The notes under the pieces: generated by a model | Databases searched by the model: none | Told to the model about the DNA's origin: nothing | What the model saw: the letters and a program-made list of their open reading frames with translations, nothing else | Part shown: positions 8,492 through 17,130 of the stretch, piece by piece | Position numbering within the stretch: the stretch's first letter is position 1 | How the letters are laid out: every line of letters starts with the position of its first letter | Made by a program: the position numbers and the translations under genes | Origin: an uncultured beta proteobacterium | GTDB lineage: Bacteria > Pseudomonadota > Gammaproteobacteria > Burkholderiales > Burkholderiaceae_C | Assembly: GCA_903828665.1 (NCBI GenBank) | Contig: CAIKMZ010000035.1 | Location: forward strand, 1 to 44,047 | DNA length: 44,047 bases | Direction of reading: 5' to 3'

Positions 8492-9694
8492 ATGAAGAAG
8501 TTCAAACAGCATTCCAGGACCAAGTCCATTGCATGGTCGACGGCTGCGGCCTGCGCCCTACTGCTCAGCGCCTGCGGCGGTGGCGGCGACAATGGCAACA
8601 GCGGCAACGGCACGCTCGGCGTGTCCCTGACCGACGCGCCAGCCTGCGGCTTCGACGCCGTCAACGTGACGGTCGCCAAGGTGCGGGTCAACCAGAGCAG
8701 CACCGCCTCCGACACCGATGGCGGCTGGACCGACATCGCGGTCAACCGCAAGATCAATCTGCTCGATCTGAACAACGGATTGCTCGACAAGCTCGGCGAA
8801 ATGCCCCTGACGCCAGGTCATTACACACAGTTACGTCTGGTGCTCGATGCGAACACCAAGACCGACCTGACGAACTCGGTGGTGCCCACCGGTGGCGTCG
8901 AGACCGCGCTGGTCACGCCCAGCGCCGTGCAAAGCGGCATCAAGCTGGTCAACGCATTCGATGTGGCAGCCGGGCAGCGGGTTGACCTGGTGCTCGACTT
9001 CAATGCCTGCAAATCGATCGTGAAACGCGGCAACGGCGTCTATGCCCTCAAGCCCGTGATCCAGGTTGTGCCGTTCGCGCTCAACGGAATCGACGGCTTT
9101 GTCGACAAGGCCATCCTCGGCAACGGAGTGCTGGTGACGGCGCAACAGGGCAGCGTGGTGATGCAGACCACGGCCCCGAACGCCACCACCGGCGAGTTCT
9201 TCCTGACACGCCTGCCCATCGGCAACTACGACGTGGTCATGACGGCGAACGGCCGCAGCACGGCCGTGGTCGGCGCGGTGCCGGTCACCAGCACCACCAG
9301 CGTGACGGTGCTCAGCAGCAGCCTGCTGCCGATCACCCTGCCAGCGTCGCCGGTGAGCCGCATGGTGAGCGGAACCGCGGTCCTGAACCCGGCCAACGCG
9401 CTGGTCGACACCTACGTGGCAGCCAAGCAGACCTTCGGCACGGCCCCGACCGTCACCGTGAAATCCGTCATGGCCGATGATCAGGCCCTGGGCGCCTACA
9501 CGATGACCCTGCCGGCGAGCGCGCCCATGTACAGTCCGTACGCGATCAACTGGTCGTCAACCTCGCTGGCCGCGCAAGCCGGCCTGGCAGCGAAGTACAA
9601 CGTCGAGGCTTCTGCGATCGGTTACCAGACCCAAGTGTACACGAAAGACATCACGACGCTCGACGCAACGCAGGCCTTCCTGCTGATACCGTAA
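8492..9694 (+). CDS. DUF4382 domain lipoprotein
   Basis: The 400-residue product starts with a lipoprotein signal, and the lipobox LLSAC puts the lipidated cysteine at 28, followed by a flexible GGGGDNGNSGNG linker. Residues about 38-185 form a DUF4382 domain (LGVSLTDAPA..., with the HYTQLRLVLD segment). The rest is rich in Val, Thr and Ala and looks like beta-sandwich repeats, possibly carboxypeptidase-regulatory-like (TTGEFFLTRLPIGNYDVVM). The function of DUF4382 proteins is unknown; an outer-membrane or surface binding role is likely from the lipid anchor. The start is fixed by AGGAGA at 8480-8485, six bases before the ATG. Confidence 0.82.
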   Translation: MKKFKQHSRTKSIAWSTAAACALLLSACGGGGDNGNSGNGTLGVSLTDAPACGFDAVNVTVAKVRVNQSSTASDTDGGWTDIAVNRKINLLDLNNGLLDKLGEMPLTPGHYTQLRLVLDANTKTDLTNSVVPTGGVETALVTPSAVQSGIKLVNAFDVAAGQRVDLVLDFNACKSIVKRGNGVYALKPVIQVVPFALNGIDGFVDKAILGNGVLVTAQQGSVVMQTTAPNATTGEFFLTRLPIGNYDVVMTANGRSTAVVGAVPVTSTTSVTVLSSSLLPITLPASPVSRMVSGTAVLNPANALVDTYVAAKQTFGTAPTVTVKSVMADDQALGAYTMTLPASAPMYSPYAINWSSTSLAAQAGLAAKYNVEASAIGYQTQVYTKDITTLDATQAFLLIP

Positions 9695-9729
9695 ATCCGA
9701 TGGCGCCATCGCGCACTGATTGCTGAAAG

Positions 9730-9754
9730 AACCAGGCGCCGCGGCGCCTGGTTT
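9730..9754. terminator. Rho-independent terminator after the DUF4382 gene
   Basis: An eleven-pair perfect inverted repeat has AACCAGGCGCC as left arm, a two-base centre and the matching right arm, followed by TTT. It lies 36 bases after the lipoprotein stop and 53 bases before the lactate dehydrogenase start, separating the two genes. Confidence 0.7.
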
Positions 9755-9806
9755 GCATCCAACGCCGCCCAGCCCTTACCATGCAGGCTTCACTCCGGAG
9801 ACCTGC

Positions 9807-10955
9807 ATGCCCGTCATCACCAACATCGAAGACCTGCGTGTCCTGGCGCAAAAGCGGGTGCCGCGCATGTTCTACGACTACGCCGACTCCGGCGCCTGGA
9901 CCGAAGGCACCTACCGCGCCAATGAGACCGATTTCCAGAGAATCAAGCTGCGCCAGCGTGTGGCCATCAACATGGACAACCGGACCACCGCCAGCACCAT
10001 GATCGGGCAGCGCATGACGATGCCGGTGGCGCTGGCGCCGGTCGGCCTGACCGGCATGCAGCACGCCGACGGCGAGATTCTGGCGGCGCGCGCCGCCAAG
10101 GATTTTGGCGTGCCGTTCACGCTCTCGACCATGAGCATCTGCTCGCTCGAAGACGTGGCCGAGGGCACAAACCGGCACCCGTTCTGGTTCCAGGTCTATG
10201 TGATCCGGGACCGCGGTTTCATCGAGCGCCTGATCGAGCGCGCCCGCGCCGCCAACTGCTCGGCGTTGGTGCTGACGCTCGATTTGCAAATCATCGGCCA
10301 GCGCCACAAGGACATCAAGAACGGCCTGAGCGCGCCGCCCAAGATGACGCTGCCCAACATCCTCAACATGATGACCAAGCCGCGCTGGGGCCTGGGCATG
10401 CTGGGCACGAAGCGGCGCGGCTTCGGCAACATCATCGGCCACGTCAGCGGCGTCGAGAACATGGGCTCGCTGTCGCAGTGGACGGCCAGCCAGTTCGACC
10501 CGACCCTGAACTGGAACGACGTGGAATGGATCAAGCGGCGCTGGGGCGGCAAGCTGATCCTCAAGGGCATCCAGGACGTGGAAGACGCGCGCCTGGCGGT
10601 CAGCGCCGGTGCCGATGCGCTGATCGTGTCGAACCACGGCGGGCGCCAGCTCGATGGCGCCGAGTCGAGCATCCGCGCCCTGCCGCCCATCGTGGACGCG
10701 GTCGGCAAGGACATCGAGGTGCACATGGACGGCGGCATCCGCAGCGGCCAGGACGTGCTCAAGGCGTGCGCCCTGGGCGCGCAAGGCGTCTACATCGGGC
10801 GCTCCTACATCTACGGCCTGGGCGCCATGGGCCAGGCCGGCGTGACCAAATCACTGGAGATCATCCACAAGGAGCTCGACGTCACGATGGCGCTGTGCGG
10901 GCGCACCGACATCAACACGATCGACAAGTCGATCCTGCTGCCGGGGAGTTATTGA
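9807..10955 (+). CDS. lldD: FMN-dependent alpha-hydroxy acid dehydrogenase, probably L-lactate dehydrogenase
   Basis: The 382-residue protein is a single FMN alpha-hydroxy-acid dehydrogenase TIM barrel of normal length. The catalytic SNHGGRQLDGA motif places the base His277, the phosphate-binding MDGGIRSGQD and GAQGVYIGRSYIYGLGAMG segments are present, and the N-terminus RVPRMFYDYADSGAWTE is typical of LldD. L-lactate oxidation to pyruvate with electrons to quinone is the best guess; mandelate or glycolate enzymes share these motifs. The ATG at 9807 has CCGGAG six bases upstream; the frame is open further upstream but runs through the terminator. The stop is one base from the stop of convergent moaD. 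Confidence 0.88.
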   Translation: MPVITNIEDLRVLAQKRVPRMFYDYADSGAWTEGTYRANETDFQRIKLRQRVAINMDNRTTASTMIGQRMTMPVALAPVGLTGMQHADGEILAARAAKDFGVPFTLSTMSICSLEDVAEGTNRHPFWFQVYVIRDRGFIERLIERARAANCSALVLTLDLQIIGQRHKDIKNGLSAPPKMTLPNILNMMTKPRWGLGMLGTKRRGFGNIIGHVSGVENMGSLSQWTASQFDPTLNWNDVEWIKRRWGGKLILKGIQDVEDARLAVSAGADALIVSNHGGRQLDGAESSIRALPPIVDAVGKDIEVHMDGGIRSGQDVLKACALGAQGVYIGRSYIYGLGAMGQAGVTKSLEIIHKELDVTMALCGRTDINTIDKSILLPGSY

Positions 10956-10956
10956 G

Positions 10957-11208
10957 CTAGCCGCCCGTCACCGGCGGGAAGAAGGCCACTTCGGCGCCGT
11001 CGTGCAGCGCGGCGGTTTCGTTGCTCATGACCTGATCGAGCGCCATGCGCACGGCGCGGCCGCGCGCCAGGCATTCGGCGTGGCCGTCACCGCAGGCGAT
11101 CAATTCATCGCGCAGGCCTGCCAGCGTGACAGCCGTGGTGTCGAGCGACTCGCCGGACAGGCCGATGGTCTCGCGGATCGACGCAAAGTACTTGACGCTG
11201 ACTCTCAT
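10957..11208 (-). CDS. moaD: Molybdopterin synthase sulfur carrier subunit
   Basis: The 83-residue ubiquitin-like protein begins MRVSVKYFASIRE and ends in VTGG, the glycine pair that is adenylated and thiocarboxylated to supply sulfur for molybdopterin. It works with MoaE, which is not encoded here. The ATG overlaps the moeA stop by four bases (ATGA), so translation is coupled. It is the last gene of the alaA-hom-thrC-moeA-moaD chain. In many Burkholderiales moaE follows directly; here the next gene is a convergent lactate dehydrogenase. Confidence 0.93.
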   Translation of the reverse strand: MRVSVKYFASIRETIGLSGESLDTTAVTLAGLRDELIACGDGHAECLARGRAVRMALDQVMSNETAALHDGAEVAFFPPVTGG

Positions 11209-12431
11209 CGCAACACCTCGGCAAAAGGAATGAAACGCACGCTGTCGCCGTGCGCGATCGGCCGCCCCGGCGGGTTGTCGACCAGTCCGTCACCCCAGAC
11301 CGCCGAGGTCAGGACGCCGGAGCTTTGGTTGGTAAACAGTTCCAGGCCACCGGCCGCGTTGCGGCGCACGCGCAGGAATTCGCGCCGCCGGTCGGCGCGC
11401 GGCCAGTCGAAATGGGCCTGCGCCGCAATCGACTTCGTCGCCACCTCGGTGACGCCCTGCAGCTTGAGCAGGAACGGGCGCACCAGCAGCAAAAAGGTCA
11501 CATAGCTCGACACCGGGTTGCCCGGCAGGCCGATGAAATGGGTGTCATGCACGCGGCCATAGGCGAAGGGCTTGCCGGGCTTGATGGCGATCTGCCACAG
11601 CGCCAGCGTGCCCAGCGCCTGCACGGCGGGCTTGATGTGGTCTTCCTCGCCGACCGAGACACCCCCGCTGGTCAGGATCAGGTCGTGCCGGTTGGCGGCG
11701 CCGCGCAGCGCCTCCATCGTGGCGTCCAGGCGGTCGGGCACGATGCCGAGGTCCGTCACCTCGCAGCCCAGGCGCAGCAGCAGCGCGCGCAGAAAGAAAC
11801 GGTTGGAGTTGTAGATGGCGCCCGGCTTCATGTCGGCCGGCGCGACATCGCCCGGCATCACCAGTTCATCGCCCGTGGAGAACAGCGCCACGCGCGGACG
11901 GCGCCGCACCGGCAGCGTCGCCATGCCGATGCTGGCGGCCAGCCCGAGCGAGGCCGGCGTCAGGCGCTCGCCGCTGGCCAGCACGGTGGCGCCAAGCGTC
12001 ACATCCTCTCCGGCGCGCCGGATCCACTGGCCCGCAACCGGCTGCGCCTTGATCTGCACCAGGCCATCGTGCAATTCGCAGTCTTCCTGCATCACGATCG
12101 CGTCGGCGCCGGCGGGAACCGGCGCGCCGGTGAAGATGCGGGCCGCGCTGCCAGCGGCCAGCGGCGCGGCGGCGGCGCCAGCGGGAATGCGCTGGGTCAC
12201 CGGCAGCGTCGCGGGCGCCTGCGCCAGATCGGCGCAGCGCACGGCATAGCCGTCCATGCTGCTGTTGTCCTGCGGCGGCACGTGCAGACCTGAGACCAGG
12301 TCCTGCGCCAGCACGCGGCCGTCGGCGTCGAAGGTCGCAACCGTTTCGACCTCGGGCAACACCGAGGCAAAGCCGAGCAGTTCGGCCAGGGCGTCGTCAA
12401 GCGGGCGCAGACCGGGGCGTGCTTCGCTCAT
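11205..12431 (-). CDS. moeA: Molybdopterin molybdenumtransferase
   Basis: MoeA inserts molybdate into adenylated molybdopterin in the last common step of Moco synthesis. The 408-residue product has the family landmarks in order: DNSSMDGYAVR, FTGAPVPAGADAIVMQED, the MoCF-domain LFSTGDELVMPG, LTSGGVSVGEEDH, IAIKPGKPFAYG and GLPGNPVSSYV. The start at 12431 overlaps the thrC stop (ATGA), which fixes it; the open frame further upstream is thrC shadow. One cofactor user, xanthine dehydrogenase, is encoded at the right edge of the window, though far from this operon. Confidence 0.95.
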   Translation of the reverse strand: MSEARPGLRPLDDALAELLGFASVLPEVETVATFDADGRVLAQDLVSGLHVPPQDNSSMDGYAVRCADLAQAPATLPVTQRIPAGAAAAPLAAGSAARIFTGAPVPAGADAIVMQEDCELHDGLVQIKAQPVAGQWIRRAGEDVTLGATVLASGERLTPASLGLAASIGMATLPVRRRPRVALFSTGDELVMPGDVAPADMKPGAIYNSNRFFLRALLLRLGCEVTDLGIVPDRLDATMEALRGAANRHDLILTSGGVSVGEEDHIKPAVQALGTLALWQIAIKPGKPFAYGRVHDTHFIGLPGNPVSSYVTFLLLVRPFLLKLQGVTEVATKSIAAQAHFDWPRADRRREFLRVRRNAAGGLELFTNQSSGVLTSAVWGDGLVDNPPGRPIAHGDSVRFIPFAEVLR

Positions 12432-13891
12432 GAGCAGTGCTGCGCAATATAGGCCTTGACCGCCGCGACATCGGCGGCCATGGCGGTGACGCGCCGGGGC
12501 AGCGCCTCGATGCCTTCGAACCGGGCCGGGCGATCGGGCTCGCGCCCGAGGGCTTCCACGATCGTGGCGGCGAACTTGATCGGCAATGCCGTTTCCAGCA
12601 CGATCATCGGCACGCCGGCGCGCAGCTGCTCGCGCGCCACCTTGAGCGCATCGGCCGTGTGCGTGTCGATCATCACGCCGAAGCGCTCCCAGGTTTTGCG
12701 GATCGTGCGCAGGCGGTCGCCGTGCGTGCTCTTGCCGCTGACAAAACCAAAGCGCCCCGCCGCCTGACCGAAACGCGGGTCGGCGCACAGATCGAACCGG
12801 CCGCGGTCAGCAAGTGCCGCGCCGAACAGGGACTTGACCAGCGCGCCGTCGCGCTCCAGCAGGTCGAACACGAAGCGCTCGAAGTTGCTGGCCTTGGAGA
12901 TGTCCATCGACGGGCTCGAGGTCTCGAAAGTGTCGGCACTGCCGCGCACGCGGTAGACGCCGGTGCGGAAGAACTCGTCGAGCACATCGTTCTCGTTGGT
13001 GGCGACCACCAGCTTGTCGATCGGCAGACCCATCATGCGCGCCACATGGCCGGCGCAGACGTTGCCGAAGTTGCCCGAGGGGACCGTAAAGCAGACCTTT
13101 TCCGAATCTGATTGGGTGGCCTGGAAGTAGCCGGCAAAGTAATAAACCACCTGGGCCAGCAGCCGCGCCCAGTTGATCGAGTTGACGGTGCCGATCCGGT
13201 ACTTGCGCTTGAAGTCGAGGTCGTTCGAGACCGCCTTGACCATGTCCTGGCAGTCGTCGAAAACGCCGTCCACCGCGATGTTGTGGATGTTCTCGTCCAT
13301 CAGGCTGAACATCTGCGCCTGCTGGAACGGGCTCATGCGTCCGGCCGGGCTGGTCATGAAGACGCGCACGCTCTTCTTGCCGCGCATCGCGTACTCAGCC
13401 GCGCTGCCGGTGTCGCCGCTGGTTGCGCCCAGGATGTTGAGCTGCTCGCCACGGCGCGCGAGCTCGTACTCGAACAGGTTGCCGAGCAACTGCATCGCCA
13501 TATCCTTGAACGCCAGCGTCGGGCCATTCGACAAGGCTTCGAGGCACAAGGCGGCCGAGCCGGAGCCGGCCGCGGCGTCTTCGAGTTTGGTCAGGGGAAC
13601 GATCTGCGGCGTGCCGAACACCGCTTCGGTATAGGTCTTGTCGCAGATCGCCTTCAGGTCGGCGGCGGGGATGTCGTCGATGTACAGCGACAGCACCTCG
13701 AAAGCCAGCGCCGCGTAGCCCTGCTCGCCCCAGACGGTGCGCCAGCGCGCGAGCAGCGCGGCATCGACCTGCGGGTAGTGCTCGGGCAGGTACAGGCCGC
13801 CATCGGGTGCCAGGCCTTCGAGCAGGATTTCGCAAAAGCGCTTGCGCCCGCTGCTGTCGGTGCGCGCGGCGCGCGTGGAGAGGTACTTCAT
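12428..13891 (-). CDS. thrC: Threonine synthase
   Basis: This PLP enzyme converts O-phosphohomoserine to threonine. The 487-residue protein has the PLP lysine in GPTLAFKDMAMQL (Lys129) and the phosphate-binding ATSGDTGSAAEYAM segment; its length and long C-terminal part match the ThrC type of E. coli and Burkholderiales. The start shares one base with the hom stop (TGATG), so the two are translationally coupled. There is no thrB here; homoserine kinase must be elsewhere. Confidence 0.95.
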   Translation of the reverse strand: MKYLSTRAARTDSSGRKRFCEILLEGLAPDGGLYLPEHYPQVDAALLARWRTVWGEQGYAALAFEVLSLYIDDIPAADLKAICDKTYTEAVFGTPQIVPLTKLEDAAAGSGSAALCLEALSNGPTLAFKDMAMQLLGNLFEYELARRGEQLNILGATSGDTGSAAEYAMRGKKSVRVFMTSPAGRMSPFQQAQMFSLMDENIHNIAVDGVFDDCQDMVKAVSNDLDFKRKYRIGTVNSINWARLLAQVVYYFAGYFQATQSDSEKVCFTVPSGNFGNVCAGHVARMMGLPIDKLVVATNENDVLDEFFRTGVYRVRGSADTFETSSPSMDISKASNFERFVFDLLERDGALVKSLFGAALADRGRFDLCADPRFGQAAGRFGFVSGKSTHGDRLRTIRKTWERFGVMIDTHTADALKVAREQLRAGVPMIVLETALPIKFAATIVEALGREPDRPARFEGIEALPRRVTAMAADVAAVKAYIAQHCS

Positions 13892-15213
13892 CAGGCCAGT
13901 TCTTCCTTGCGGATGCGGATGATCGGCGCCAGCACCGTCGGCAGCGCCTGCATCTGCGCCAGCGCGGCGTTCATCTCGGACTCGGCGCAATCGTGCGTCA
14001 GGATGATGAGGTCGGTCTGGGTCGCGCCCTCGCCCGCCACCTCGTCGGCTTCGCGCTGCAGGATGGCGTCGATGCTGATGCCCAGCGCGGCCAGGATGCC
14101 GGTCACCTTGGCCAGCACGCCGGCCTCGTCGGCCACGCGCAGGCGCAGGTAGTAGCTGGTGACGACATCGCTCATCGGCAGCACATGCAGGTCGCTCATC
14201 GCATTGGGCTGGAACGCGAGGTGCGGGACGCGGTTGAGCGGATCGGCCGTGTGCAGGCGTGTGATGTCGACTAGGTCGGCGATCACGGCGCTGGCGGTCG
14301 GCTCGGAGCCCGCGCCCTTGCCGTAGTACAGCGTAGTGCCGACGGCGTCGCCCTGCACCATGACGGCATTCATCGCGCCTTCGACATTGGCGATCAGGCG
14401 CCGCGTCGGCACCAGGCTCGGGTGCACGCGCAGCTCAATGCCCTTGTCCGTGCGCTTGGTGATGCCCAGCAGCTTGATGCGGTAGCCGAGTTGCTCGGCA
14501 TACTTGATGTCGGCCGCGCCGAGCTTGGTGATGCCTTCGATGTAGGCCTTGTCGAACTGCACCGGGATGCCGAACGCGATCGAGCACATGATGGTGGCCT
14601 TGTGCGCGGCGTCCACCCCTTCGATGTCGAAGGTCGGATCGGCCTCGGCGTAACCGAGGCGCTGCGCTTCCTTCAGGACCACGTCGAAATCGAGCCCCTT
14701 GTCGCGCATCTCGGACAGGATGAAGTTGGTGGTGCCGTTGATGATGCCGGCAATCCACTGGATGCTGTTGGCCGTCAGGCCCTCGCGCAGCGCCTTGATG
14801 ATCGGGATGCCGCCGGCCACCGCCGCCTCGAAAGCGACGATCACGCCCTTGGCCGAGGCCGCGGCAAAGATTTCGGTGCCGTGCACGGCAAGCAGCGCCT
14901 TGTTGGCCGTCACCACGTGCTTGCCCGCAGCAATCGCTTCGAGCACCAGCGTGCGCGCGATGCCGTAGCCGCCGATCAGCTCGATCACGATGTCGATTTC
15001 CGGGTTGGCGATCACGGCGCGCGCATCGGACACCACCTTCACGCCCGGACCGGCCAGCGCCTGCGCACGCGCCGTGTCCAAATCCGCGATCATCGTGATC
15101 TCGATGCCGCGGCCGGCGCGGCGCTTGATTTCTTCCTGATTGCGGCGCAGCACGTTGACCGTGCCGGAACCGACAACGCCGGCACCCAGAAGACCTACTT
15201 GAATTGGTTTCAT
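13891..15213 (-). CDS. hom: Homoserine dehydrogenase with C-terminal ACT domain
   Basis: The 440-residue cytoplasmic enzyme reduces aspartate semialdehyde to homoserine. The N-terminal Rossmann domain has VGLLGAGVVGSG at 6-17; the catalytic domain contains VTANKALL, INGTTNFIL and KEAQRLGYAEADPTFDIEG; the last about 85 residues are an ACT domain (YYLRLRVADEAGVLAKVTGI), as expected for threonine feedback control. It is the monofunctional form with no aspartokinase part. The ATG at 15213 aligns with the family start. It lies 61 bases downstream of the aminotransferase stop, so it may share that promoter. Confidence 0.95.
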   Translation of the reverse strand: MKPIQVGLLGAGVVGSGTVNVLRRNQEEIKRRAGRGIEITMIADLDTARAQALAGPGVKVVSDARAVIANPEIDIVIELIGGYGIARTLVLEAIAAGKHVVTANKALLAVHGTEIFAAASAKGVIVAFEAAVAGGIPIIKALREGLTANSIQWIAGIINGTTNFILSEMRDKGLDFDVVLKEAQRLGYAEADPTFDIEGVDAAHKATIMCSIAFGIPVQFDKAYIEGITKLGAADIKYAEQLGYRIKLLGITKRTDKGIELRVHPSLVPTRRLIANVEGAMNAVMVQGDAVGTTLYYGKGAGSEPTASAVIADLVDITRLHTADPLNRVPHLAFQPNAMSDLHVLPMSDVVTSYYLRLRVADEAGVLAKVTGILAALGISIDAILQREADEVAGEGATQTDLIILTHDCAESEMNAALAQMQALPTVLAPIIRIRKEELA

Positions 15214-15274
15214 ACAGATAAATGGTTGGATTGCCCGCCGGCCCTGCGTCGGGCCGCGGCGGGTAAGCAGCAAA

Positions 15275-16501
15275 TCAGTTGCTGTGGCGTTTGCGGTAGC
15301 TTTCAAGAAACTTGGCGACCCGGCCGATGGCCTCGCGCAAATCGTCTTCATGCGGCAGGAACACGATGCGGAAATGGTCGGGGGCGGCCCAGTTGAAGCC
15401 GGTCCCCTGCACCAGCATGACGCGGGTCTCCTGCAGCAGTTCCAGAAAGAACTGCTGGTCGTCCGCGATCGGGTACAGCGTCGGGTCGAGCCGGGGGAAC
15501 ATGTACAGCGCGGCGGCGGGCTTGACGCAGGTGACGCCGGGAATCGCGGTGATCAGTTCATAGGCCAGGTCGCGCTGGCGGCGCAGGCGTCCGCCTTCTG
15601 CCACCAGTTCGTTGATGCTCTGGTGGCCGCCGAGCGCGGTCTGGATCGCCCACTGGCCCGGCACGTTGGCGCACAGCCGCATGTTCGAGAGCATGTTGAG
15701 CCCCTCGATGTAGTCGCGCGCCGGCTTCTTGTCGCCCGACACGACCATCCAGCCGGCCCGGTAACCGCAGGAACGGTAGCTCTTGGACAGCGAGTTGAAA
15801 GTCAGTGTCAGCACGTCGTCGCTGAGGCTGGCAATGGCCGTGTGGCGGGCGCCGTCATACAGCACCTTGTCATAGACCTCGTCGGCAAAGATCACCAGGC
15901 CGTGCTCGCGCGCGATCGCCACGATGGCCTTGAGCATGTCGTCCGAATACAGGGCGCCGGTCGGGTTGTTCGGGTTGATGACGACAATCCCCTTGGTGCG
16001 CGGCGTGATCTTGGCGCGGATGTCGTCGAGGTCGGGCATCCAGCCCTGCGCCTCGTCGCACAGGTAATGCACCGGCGTGCCGCCCGACAGGCTGGCGGCC
16101 GCGGTCCAGAGCGGGTAGTCGGGCGACGGCAGCAGCAATTCGTCGCCGTTGTCGAGCAGGGCATTGGTCGCCATCACGATCAGTTCGCTCGCGCCGTTAC
16201 CCAGGTAGATGTCGTCGAGCGTCACGCCCTTGACGCCCTGCTGCTGGGTGTAGTGCATGACCGCCTTGCGGGCGCCGAAGATGCCCTTGCTGTCGGAGTA
16301 ACCGGCCGAATTGGGCAGGTTGCGGATCATGTCCTTCTGGATTTCCTCGGGCGCGTCGAAGCCGAACGCGGCCAGATTGCCGATGTTGAGCTTGATGATC
16401 TTGTGACCTTCCTCCTCCATCTGGCGCGCCGCGTCCATGATGGGGCCGCGTATGTCGTAGCAGACGCTGGCAAGCTTGGTAGATTTTCGAATGGTCTTCA
16501 A
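15275..16501 (-). CDS. alaA: Alanine aminotransferase, AlaA type (TTG start)
   Basis: This class I/II PLP aminotransferase has 408 residues. Its sequence follows E. coli AlaA throughout: CYDIRGP, LNIGN, the DYPLWTAA and INPNNPTG segments, and SLSKSYRSCGYRAGWM with the PLP lysine Lys240. It interconverts pyruvate and glutamate with alanine and 2-oxoglutarate. No ATG fits the family start. A TTG at 16499-16501 gives (M)KTIRKSTKLASVCYDIRG, which aligns residue by residue, and GGAGGG lies just upstream, rather close at four to five bases. An in-frame GTG further up would overlap that ribosome site. Its 5' region is shared with the divergent Mth938 gene. Confidence 0.92.
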   Translation of the reverse strand: MKTIRKSTKLASVCYDIRGPIMDAARQMEEEGHKIIKLNIGNLAAFGFDAPEEIQKDMIRNLPNSAGYSDSKGIFGARKAVMHYTQQQGVKGVTLDDIYLGNGASELIVMATNALLDNGDELLLPSPDYPLWTAAASLSGGTPVHYLCDEAQGWMPDLDDIRAKITPRTKGIVVINPNNPTGALYSDDMLKAIVAIAREHGLVIFADEVYDKVLYDGARHTAIASLSDDVLTLTFNSLSKSYRSCGYRAGWMVVSGDKKPARDYIEGLNMLSNMRLCANVPGQWAIQTALGGHQSINELVAEGGRLRRQRDLAYELITAIPGVTCVKPAAALYMFPRLDPTLYPIADDQQFFLELLQETRVMLVQGTGFNWAAPDHFRIVFLPHEDDLREAIGRVAKFLESYRKRHSN

Positions 16502-16610
16502 AGTCCCTCCGGACACGGGTGACGTGATGCGAAACCTATAATTTGACCACAACTCAGCGCCAGGCCCCGGCCAGTTGCCGCCCACCGCCAGCCCAACGGA
16601 ATTTTTCAGC

Positions 16611-16985
16611 ATGAAGCTTCAACCCGACATCATCAGCGTGCAGTCGATCAGCGGTTACGGACCGGGCTGGATCGGCGTTGCCGGCGAAAAAATCACCACC
16701 AGCGTGCTCATCGGCTCCGGTGGCGAACGGCAAGCCTGGGCCTGCAACCGCTTCGAGGACCTTGACCAGTCCCACTTCGCCGAACTGGCTGCGATGGACG
16801 CCGAACTGGTCATCTTCGGCAGCGGCAAGCGCATCCGCTTCCCGCAGCCGGTCTGGCTCCAGCCCTTGATCGAGAAGCGCATCGGCATCGAAACCATGGA
16901 CACCAAAGCGGCCTGCCGGACCTACAACATTCTGGCCGCCGAGGGGCGCAGGGTCGTCGCCGCTTTGCTGCTCGAAAGCACATAG
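16611..16985 (+). CDS. Mth938-like domain protein (DUF498)
   Basis: The 124-residue protein is a single Mth938/NDUFAF3-like domain: it starts MKLQPDIISVQSISGYGPGWI and contains VIFGSGKRIRFP and IGIETMDTKAACRTYNILAAEGR, the conserved second half. Relatives occur beside respiratory or metabolic genes, and the mitochondrial homologue assists complex I assembly; the bacterial role is not established. The ATG at 16611 matches the family N-terminus. A TATAAT at 16537-16542 could serve as a -10 element, but I see no good -35 partner. Confidence 0.85.
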   Translation: MKLQPDIISVQSISGYGPGWIGVAGEKITTSVLIGSGGERQAWACNRFEDLDQSHFAELAAMDAELVIFGSGKRIRFPQPVWLQPLIEKRIGIETMDTKAACRTYNILAAEGRRVVAALLLEST

Positions 16986-17130
16986 GGATAACACGTGTGC
17001 CCCTCAAGGGCGACGGAGCTGATTTTCAGAGTAAAATCGCAGGTTGTAGTCGAAGGTGCCACAGCGTTGTCACAGGATAGGACCAACGACTTGAGAGAAC
17101 GACGCATCCTGTCACACGAGATCAAGAACC

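Noticed and set aside
16537..16542. TATAAT between alaA and the Mth938 gene as a promoter
   Set aside because: No acceptable -35 lies 15-19 bases upstream and no extended -10 is present, so it is only mentioned, not called.
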